NCBI GenBank assembly: GCA_020049495.1
Contig: JAIFKU010000106.1
Coordinates: 1-34,630 of the forward strand
DNA length: 34,630 nucleotides
Origin: Accumulibacter sp.
Lineage (GTDB): Bacteria > Pseudomonadota > Gammaproteobacteria > Burkholderiales > Rhodocyclaceae
Reading direction: 5' to 3'
The translations under genes were made by a program, and so were the position numbers. Every line of letters starts with the position of its first letter. Position 1 is the first letter of the stretch. Under the pieces are notes generated by a model. That model saw only the letters and a program-made list of their open reading frames with translations, was not told where the DNA came from and did no database searches. Of this stretch, positions 29,762 to 34,630 are shown in pieces.

Positions 29762-30014
29762 GGTGCGCTCCTGATAGGTAATGCCGCCATTGTACCCGTC
29801 AGCACCGCCTATTGCTTTGGCCCTATGAAGTTGAAACTTCCGTCATACCGGCGAAGGTGACCGAAGGAAATGTGCCCCGCAGGAAACACCCTTGGGGTGC
29901 AGAGCCCGGTATCCAGTGCTGGCGTGGATTTACTTCCTGGACCCCGGCCTTCGCCGGGGTGACGCCCCGAAGGAAGTCCTCCTGGGGGACGACTTCATAC
30001 ATTTGCGGGCCGGA
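29762..30014. repeat. GC-rich palindromic repeat cluster
   Basis: The gap between the ACT-domain gene and the lipoyl gene holds several palindromic blocks. The clearest is 29937-29963, a CCCCGGC-CTTC-GCCGGGG hairpin between CTGGA and TGACG. Degenerate relatives lie at about 29842-29870 and 29905-29917. They share the outer GTCA and CCAG/CTGG ends with the 27-bp repeats elsewhere but have a CCGG core, so they look like a second subfamily. No gene was seen here. Confidence 0.65.
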
Positions 30015-30287
30015 TCAATAGTTCACTTCAAGCGTCAGGATCAGCTGGTATTCGGCGAGCTTGTCGCCTGCGGCCACGAACAGCTCGACGACCTTCCCGG
30101 AATGCGGTGCCGGGATGTCGAGGGCGACCTTGCCGGTTTCCAGCACGATCAGCGTGTCATCGCGTTCGACACTGTCGCCCGGCAGGGCCAGCACGTCATC
30201 AACGCTGACTTCGTCTCTGGCGCAATTGCCGCAGGTCGACCAGCATCCGGGGAATTTCGGGAGGCGGACTTCGATGATTCTGCTCAT
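30015..30287 (-). CDS. Stand-alone lipoyl/biotinyl domain protein with CX3CX2C motif
   Basis: The ATG at 30287 is preferred over longer frames because it gives MSRIIEVRLPKFPGCWSTCG, the natural start of a lipoyl domain. The 90-residue product folds as one domain: VLALPGDSVERDDTLIVLE, attachment Lys53 in ETGKVALDIPAP and SGKVVELFVAAGDKLAEYQL. It differs from E2 lipoyl domains by an insert after the first strand holding Cys15, Cys19 and Cys22 (CWSTCGNC). No E1, E2 or E3 gene is nearby. The fpr gene starts the same transcript 50 bp upstream, suggesting a redox link. Attachment of lipoate rather than biotin is inferred from ETGK. Confidence 0.8.
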   Translation of the reverse strand: MSRIIEVRLPKFPGCWSTCGNCARDEVSVDDVLALPGDSVERDDTLIVLETGKVALDIPAPHSGKVVELFVAAGDKLAEYQLILTLEVNY

Positions 30288-30337
30288 TGCCGGGAATGCT
30301 TCCGGGAGAAAGACCTGAGACCGCCATTCTAACCTGT

Positions 30338-31114
30338 TTATTTTTCGACAAAAGCACGCTCGATAAGGTAATCGCCCATCGCTCCGATGTATGGCGATAT
30401 TTCGAATCCGCGCTGGTCGAGCAGCGTGCAGCAATCCCTGATCATGGCCGGACTGCCGCAGACCATGACGCGGTCGTGCGCCGGGTCGAATGCCGGCAGA
30501 CCGATCGCGGAAAACAGCTTGCCGCTTTCGATCAGGTGGGTGATGCGGCCCTGATTCGGAAAGGCTTCGCGGGTGACGGTCGGGTAATAAATGAGTTTGT
30601 CCCGCACCAGATCGGCAAAGTACTCGTGATTTGGCAGTTCGCGCGTGATGAAGTCGCGGTAGGCCAGTTCGCTCACCGTACGTACGCCATGGATGAGAAC
30701 GACCTTCTCGAAGTGCTCGTAACTTTCCGGATCCTGAATCAGGCTGAGGAAGGGCGCCAGACCGGTACCCGTGGCCAGCATGTAGAGGCGCCTGCCGGGC
30801 CTCAGGTCGCGCAGGACCAGCGTTCCGGTCGGTTTGCGGCTGACGACGACGGCATCGCCGACGGCCAGATGCTGCAGCTTCGAAGTCAATGGGCCATTGG
30901 CTACCTTGATGCTGAAAAACTCGAGAAATTCGTCGTGGTTGGCGCTGACGATGCTGTAGGCCCGGGTCAGCGGACGGCCTTCGTGTTCAAGGCCAAGCAT
31001 GACGAACTGGCCGTTGATGAAGCGCAGGCCGGCATCGCGGGTGGTACGGAAACTGAAAAGACTGTCGTTCCAGTGATGGACGGAAAGGACGTGCTGGGTA
31101 GAAAGATTGGACAT
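30338..31114 (-). CDS. fpr: Ferredoxin/flavodoxin-NADP reductase
   Basis: A 258-residue protein with the plant-type FNR landmarks. FAD-binding RAYSIVS is at about residues 51-57, with a second FAD segment near VVVSRKPTGTLVL. The NADP site has LATGTGLAPFLSL, and VMVCGSPAMIRD and the C-terminal FVEK are the bacterial subclass ending. Length matches E. coli Fpr (248). It moves electrons between NADPH and ferredoxin or flavodoxin, serving Fe-S enzymes and oxidative-stress repair. No strong ribosome site is seen. It probably heads an operon with the lipoyl-domain gene. Confidence 0.93.
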   Translation of the reverse strand: MSNLSTQHVLSVHHWNDSLFSFRTTRDAGLRFINGQFVMLGLEHEGRPLTRAYSIVSANHDEFLEFFSIKVANGPLTSKLQHLAVGDAVVVSRKPTGTLVLRDLRPGRRLYMLATGTGLAPFLSLIQDPESYEHFEKVVLIHGVRTVSELAYRDFITRELPNHEYFADLVRDKLIYYPTVTREAFPNQGRITHLIESGKLFSAIGLPAFDPAHDRVMVCGSPAMIRDCCTLLDQRGFEISPYIGAMGDYLIERAFVEK

Positions 31115-31366
31115 AGTCTGATCTATGACCGTGGATAATCACTGCAGGTTCAATTCCCCATTGTTTGCTGAGGTGGCCATATTCTGGCAGCAGCATGGTT
31201 TATTGGTACTTTTGCGCTCCGCACCAATTGTTGGCAGAGCGCCCCGAATCAGTGCGTGTGTTTTCACAGGATTAAACTAACATGATGAATTAATGGAATA
31301 TTAAATTTGGCTCAGTTCGTGCTTCAGATTGATCAGTATTTAAGATAAATCAACCGAGGGCCTGCG

Positions 31367-32791
31367 ATGAAAAATGCCTACGATGAAATGTATGCCGCTG
31401 ATGGCTCGGTCCGCGAGAGTTACAGGAGCTACGCAGAGTGGTTGAGGGGAAGCTCCGACGTGGTTATCGCGCGCAAGCGCGAAGAAGCCGAAATCGCGTT
31501 TCACCGCGTCGGCATTACCTTCGCCGTGTATGGCGAGGATACCGGGCAGGAGCGCCTGATCCCTTTCGACATCGTGCCGCGCATCATCCCGGCGCATGAG
31601 TGGAAACGCATGGCCGATGGCTTGCGGCAGCGGGTCAGGGCGCTGAATGCCTTCCTGCACGACATCTATCACGATCAGGAAATTCTCAGGGCCGGACGCA
31701 TTCCCTCCGAACAGATCCTCAGAAACTCCCAGTTTCGTCAGGAAATGGTCGGTGTCGATGTGCCCGAGCAGATCTATGCGCACATTGCCGGCGTCGATCT
31801 GGTGCGTGCCGACCATGGCGACAAGTGTGGCGAGTATTATGTGCTTGAGGACAACCTGCGCACGCCCTCGGGGGTGTCCTACATGCTCGAGGACCGCAAG
31901 ATGATGATGCGGCTCTTTCCCGAGTTGTTTGCACGGCAGGCGATCGCTCCGGTCGATCACTATCCGGATCTGTTATTGAACAACTTGCGCTCGGTTGCTC
32001 CGGCGGGCGTCAACGATCCGAATGTCGTCCTGCTGACGCCGGGCCAGTTCAACAGTGCCTATTTCGAGCATGCCTTTCTGGCGCAGCAGATGGGTATCGA
32101 ACTGGTCGATGGCAACGATCTGTTCGTGCGCAACGATACGGTGTTCATGCGCACCACCCAGGGTCCGCGGCGCGTTGATGTGATCTATCGCCGTATCGAT
32201 GACGATTTTCTTGATCCACGGGCCTTCAACAAGGATTCGATGCTCGGCGTTCCCGGGCTGTTTTCAGCCTATCGGGCAGGCAAGGTCACGCTGGCCAATG
32301 CCGTCGGAACCGGGATTGCCGACGACAAGGCGATCTACATCCATGTGCCTGAAATGATCCGTTTTTATTGCGGAGAGGAACCCATTCTGTCCAACGTGCC
32401 GACCTGGGAACTGAGCAAGCCGGCCGATCGCGAGTACGTGCTGGCCCACCTGCCGGAGCTGGTGGTCAAGGAGGTTCATGGCTCCGGCGGCTACGGCATG
32501 CTGGTCGGACCAACATCAACTGCCGCAGAAATCAGCCTGTTCCGCGACAAGATCCTGGCCGCGCCGGAGGGTTACATCGCGCAGCCGACGCTGGCGCTGT
32601 CCACCTGCCCGACTTACGTCGAAAGTGGTGTTGCGCCGCGCCATATCGATTTCCGGCCCTATGTGCTTTCCGGCAGGGAGATCACCATGGTTCCGGGCGG
32701 GCTGACCCGTGTGGCGCTGAAAGACGGTTCGCTGGTGGTCAATTCGTCGCAGGGTGGCGGTACCAAAGACACCTGGGTACTGGAAAACTAA
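31367..32791 (+). CDS. Circularly permuted ATP-grasp protein
   Basis: A 474-residue protein with the motifs of the circularly permuted ATP-grasp family (formerly DUF404/DUF407): IPFDIVPRIIPAHEWKRMAD, the NAFLHDIYHDQEIL segment, YYVLEDNLRTPSGVSYMLED (metal/ATP-binding acids), FVRNDTVFMRTTQGPRRVDV, VVKEVHGSGGYGMLVGP and HIDFRPYVLSG. Such proteins are predicted amide ligases. They occur with alpha-E and transglutaminase-like proteins, as here, and in other genomes with Anbu proteasome-like subunits. The product of the ligation is unknown. It starts the three-gene cluster; the next gene follows after 11 bp. Confidence 0.9.
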   Translation: MKNAYDEMYAADGSVRESYRSYAEWLRGSSDVVIARKREEAEIAFHRVGITFAVYGEDTGQERLIPFDIVPRIIPAHEWKRMADGLRQRVRALNAFLHDIYHDQEILRAGRIPSEQILRNSQFRQEMVGVDVPEQIYAHIAGVDLVRADHGDKCGEYYVLEDNLRTPSGVSYMLEDRKMMMRLFPELFARQAIAPVDHYPDLLLNNLRSVAPAGVNDPNVVLLTPGQFNSAYFEHAFLAQQMGIELVDGNDLFVRNDTVFMRTTQGPRRVDVIYRRIDDDFLDPRAFNKDSMLGVPGLFSAYRAGKVTLANAVGTGIADDKAIYIHVPEMIRFYCGEEPILSNVPTWELSKPADREYVLAHLPELVVKEVHGSGGYGMLVGPTSTAAEISLFRDKILAAPEGYIAQPTLALSTCPTYVESGVAPRHIDFRPYVLSGREITMVPGGLTRVALKDGSLVVNSSQGGGTKDTWVLEN

Positions 32792-32802
32792 GGGGAACCG
32801 AC

Positions 32803-33750
32803 ATGCTCTCATCGACCGCAGATCACCTGTACTGGATGGCCCGCAGCATGGAACGGGCCGAGAATACCGCGCGCATGCTGGACGTGACCTACCGCATGTC
32901 CCTGCTCAAGCAGGCCACCGCCGAACCGCACCACGAATGGCGTGCCATGCTGTCGATCAGCGGATTGCACGAGGATTTCGAGGCGCGCTACCCGGAACCC
33001 AGCGCCGACAATGTGATGCATTTCATGGCGCTGGACAAGCAGAACCCGGGCAGCATCTATAACAGCCTCTTCAACGCGCGCGAGAATGCCCGGGCCGTTC
33101 GCGGTTCCATTACATCGGAGATGTGGGAAGCGCTGAACCACACCTGGCTGGAAATGCGCCAGAAGCATTCCGAAGGAATCACCGAACTGGGGGTCTCGCG
33201 TTTCTTCGAGTGGGTGAAGGAACGATCGCACCTGTCGCGTGGAATTACCTATGGCACTCTGCTGCGCGACGACACCTCCCGTTTCCTCAGGCTGGGCTCT
33301 TTCCTTGAGCGCGCCGACAACACCGCACGCATCCTCGACGTCAAGTATCACATCCTGTTGCCCAGTCCGAGTGACATTGGCGGGGCTGCGGATTATTACC
33401 AGTGGGGTGCGATACTGCGCTCGGTCTCAGCCTTTGAAGCCTATCGCAAGGTCTACCGTGACCAGCTCACGCCAAAACGCGTTGCCGAGTTGCTGATCCT
33501 GCGCCCCGACATGCCGCGTTCGCTGATGTCGTGCATGGAAGTGGTCAACCGCCTGTTGCAGGAAATCAACGGTTCGCGTTCGGGCGAGTTGCTGCGTCGT
33601 TGCGGGCTGCTGCACGGCCAGTTGCGTTTCGGCAGCATCGACGACATCTTCGCCGGCGGTTTGCACGAATACCTGTCCGAATTCCTCGAACGCACCTACG
33701 ATCTTGGTGACCTGATCAACACCACCTATTTCTGGTCGACGGATGAATAA
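32803..33750 (+). CDS. Alpha-E domain protein
   Basis: AGGGGA just upstream supports the ATG at 32803; a longer frame to 32368 overlaps the ATP-grasp gene and is rejected. The 315-residue, nearly all-helical protein begins MLSSTADHLYWMARSMERAE and repeats the motif later as FLRLGSFLERADNTARILDV. It carries ENARAVRGSITSEMWEALNH in the middle. These ARxxERAExxAR and ENARxxR-xSxxxWxxLN signatures define the alpha-E family. Its function is unknown; it consistently pairs with circularly permuted ATP-grasp proteins. It is translationally close to the upstream gene. Confidence 0.92.
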   Translation: MLSSTADHLYWMARSMERAENTARMLDVTYRMSLLKQATAEPHHEWRAMLSISGLHEDFEARYPEPSADNVMHFMALDKQNPGSIYNSLFNARENARAVRGSITSEMWEALNHTWLEMRQKHSEGITELGVSRFFEWVKERSHLSRGITYGTLLRDDTSRFLRLGSFLERADNTARILDVKYHILLPSPSDIGGAADYYQWGAILRSVSAFEAYRKVYRDQLTPKRVAELLILRPDMPRSLMSCMEVVNRLLQEINGSRSGELLRRCGLLHGQLRFGSIDDIFAGGLHEYLSEFLERTYDLGDLINTTYFWSTDE

Positions 33751-33778
33751 TTTCCTTCAATGACCGATGGATAACTCC

Positions 33779-33843
33779 GTCATTCCCGCGCAAGCGGGAA
33801 TCCAGAGGTGCTTTACTGGATTCCGGGTCAAGCCCGGAATGAC
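33779..33843. repeat. Inverted pair of dispersed palindromic repeats
   Basis: 33779-33805 is the ATTCCCGC...GCGGGAAT form; 33816-33843 is in the opposite orientation with an ATTCCGGG...CCCGGAAT core. The two units share the outer GTCATTCC/GGATTCC ends but differ in the stem, as if two subtypes were paired. They separate the alpha-E gene from the transglutaminase gene. Confidence 0.85.
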
Positions 33844-33908
33844 GAATATTTTCATCTATTAGATTCAAGTTGATGGATTAGTAGTTCCTTCTCTTTGAAA
33901 GATTCCCG

Positions 33909-34630
33909 ATGACCATCCGCGTTGCGCTCAAGCACCAGACCTCTTATCGCTTTGACCGTCCCGTCAGCCTTGGACCGCACGAGGTCCGGTTGCGTCCGGC
34001 CGCACATTGCCGGACGCCCATTCTCAGCTATTCGCTCAAGGTCGAACCGGCCGGACATTTCCTCAACTGGCAGCAGGATCCGTTCGGCAACTGGGTCGCC
34101 CGTCTGGTGTTTCCGGAGAAAGCCGGTTCGCTGGCGATCACGGTCGACCTGGTAGCCGACATGACGGTGATAAACCCCTTCGACTTCTTTATCGATGAAT
34201 TTGCCGAGCACTATCCGTTCGCCTACCCCGAGGGTCTAAAGCGCGAGCTTGGCCCGTATCTCGAGGCCGATCCCGCCACGCCCCTGCTCGCCGACTGGCT
34301 CAGGCGGACGAAACAGGAACTGCTCGGCAAAGCGCTGCGTACCATCGACATGCTGGTCGGCATCAACCAGCGCGTGCAGAACGGTGTCGGCTACATCGTG
34401 CGCCTCGAAGCCGGCGTGCAGACGCCGGAACAGACGCTGGAACTAGGGCGTGGTTCGTGTCGCGACTCCGCCTGGCTGCTGGTGCAGGTCTTGCGTAATC
34501 TGGGCCTGGCCGCACGTTTTGCCTCGGGTTATCTGATCCAGTTGACCGCCGATGTCAAAGCCCTTGACGGCCCGTCCGGCACCGACCATGACTTCACCGA
34601 TCTGCACGCCTGGACGGAAGTGTTCATTCC
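33909..34630 (+). CDS. Transglutaminase-like protein, N-terminal part (runs off window)
   Basis: From the ATG at 33909, 240 codons stay open to the window end. The N-terminal domain begins MTIRVALKHQTSYRFDRPVS, continues LGPHEVRLRPAAHCRTPILS and has QDPFGNWVARLVFPE, the bacterial transglutaminase N-terminal domain. The core has the catalytic Cys in GRGSCRDSAWLLVQVLRNLG and the catalytic His in FTDLHAWTEVFIP; the Asp would follow outside. Full-length relatives in this neighbourhood are often about 1,100 aa, fused to a DUF2126 domain, but only the first part is visible. It follows the ATP-grasp and alpha-E genes and likely works with them on an amide-linked product. Confidence 0.9.
   Translation, partial: MTIRVALKHQTSYRFDRPVSLGPHEVRLRPAAHCRTPILSYSLKVEPAGHFLNWQQDPFGNWVARLVFPEKAGSLAITVDLVADMTVINPFDFFIDEFAEHYPFAYPEGLKRELGPYLEADPATPLLADWLRRTKQELLGKALRTIDMLVGINQRVQNGVGYIVRLEAGVQTPEQTLELGRGSCRDSAWLLVQVLRNLGLAARFASGYLIQLTADVKALDGPSGTDHDFTDLHAWTEVFI

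Noticed and set aside
32368..32802. Long frame preceding the alpha-E protein
   Set aside because: It overlaps the in-frame ATP-grasp gene in another frame; the alpha-E family N-terminus begins at 32803.

Overview
The window reads as chromosome of a betaproteobacterium, most likely Rhodocyclales (Accumulibacter/Propionivibrio/Dechloromonas-like). This is inferred from protein style (EttA, YlqF, SlyX, GcvR, DUF3617 and DUF748 proteins, a circularly permuted ATP-grasp/alpha-E/transglutaminase cluster), from the high-GC housekeeping genes, and from dispersed ATTCCCGC...GCGGGAAT palindromes. No rRNA, tRNA or CRISPR array was seen.

Layout. 1-3.5 kb: a GIY-YIG fragment, YccF, a histidine phosphatase, a YefM/YoeB toxin-antitoxin pair, a DUF805 protein and an ATC-hydrolase-family protein, with palindromic repeats between them. 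3.8-11.3 kb: ordinary metabolism and housekeeping: thiM-thiE, a ketopantoate-reductase-family protein, DUF3617 and DUF748 envelope proteins, a small Gln-rich protein, a SAM methyltransferase, the ribosome-assembly GTPase YlqF/RbgA, a zinc-ribbon membrane protein and SlyX.

11.5-20.2 kb is the most distinctive block. It holds an AT-rich 7-TM histidine kinase, a convergent NarL/FixJ-type response regulator, a lone TRAP solute-binding protein, and a divergent complete TRAP operon (dctP-dctQ-dctM). A 3-hydroxyisobutyrate-dehydrogenase-like enzyme, an O-methyltransferase remnant and an RpiB/LacAB-family sugar-phosphate isomerase follow. Between the two paralogous binding proteins lie three 19-bp dyads at exact 24-bp spacing, which look like an operator array, and an unannotated 50-codon ORF that overlaps dctP by ATGA. 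Strong hairpins sit after dctP and after dctM. The simplest reading is a two-component-controlled uptake and catabolic module for a carboxylate or sugar acid; the substrate is unknown.

20.3-27.5 kb: a second toxin-antitoxin pair (AbrB-type/PIN) with a near-perfect operator palindrome, the U32 protein RlhA, a small unknown protein followed by a good terminator, EttA, a third toxin-antitoxin pair (FitAB/VapBC type) and an IS630-family transposase. 27.7-31.1 kb: a membrane diguanylate cyclase, a GcvR-like double-ACT protein, an unusual stand-alone lipoyl domain carrying a CX3CX2C cysteine cluster, and the ferredoxin-NADP reductase Fpr. 31.4 kb to the end: a circularly permuted ATP-grasp protein, an alpha-E protein and the start of a large transglutaminase-like protein. 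These form a conserved but poorly understood amidoligase-type cluster that runs off the window.
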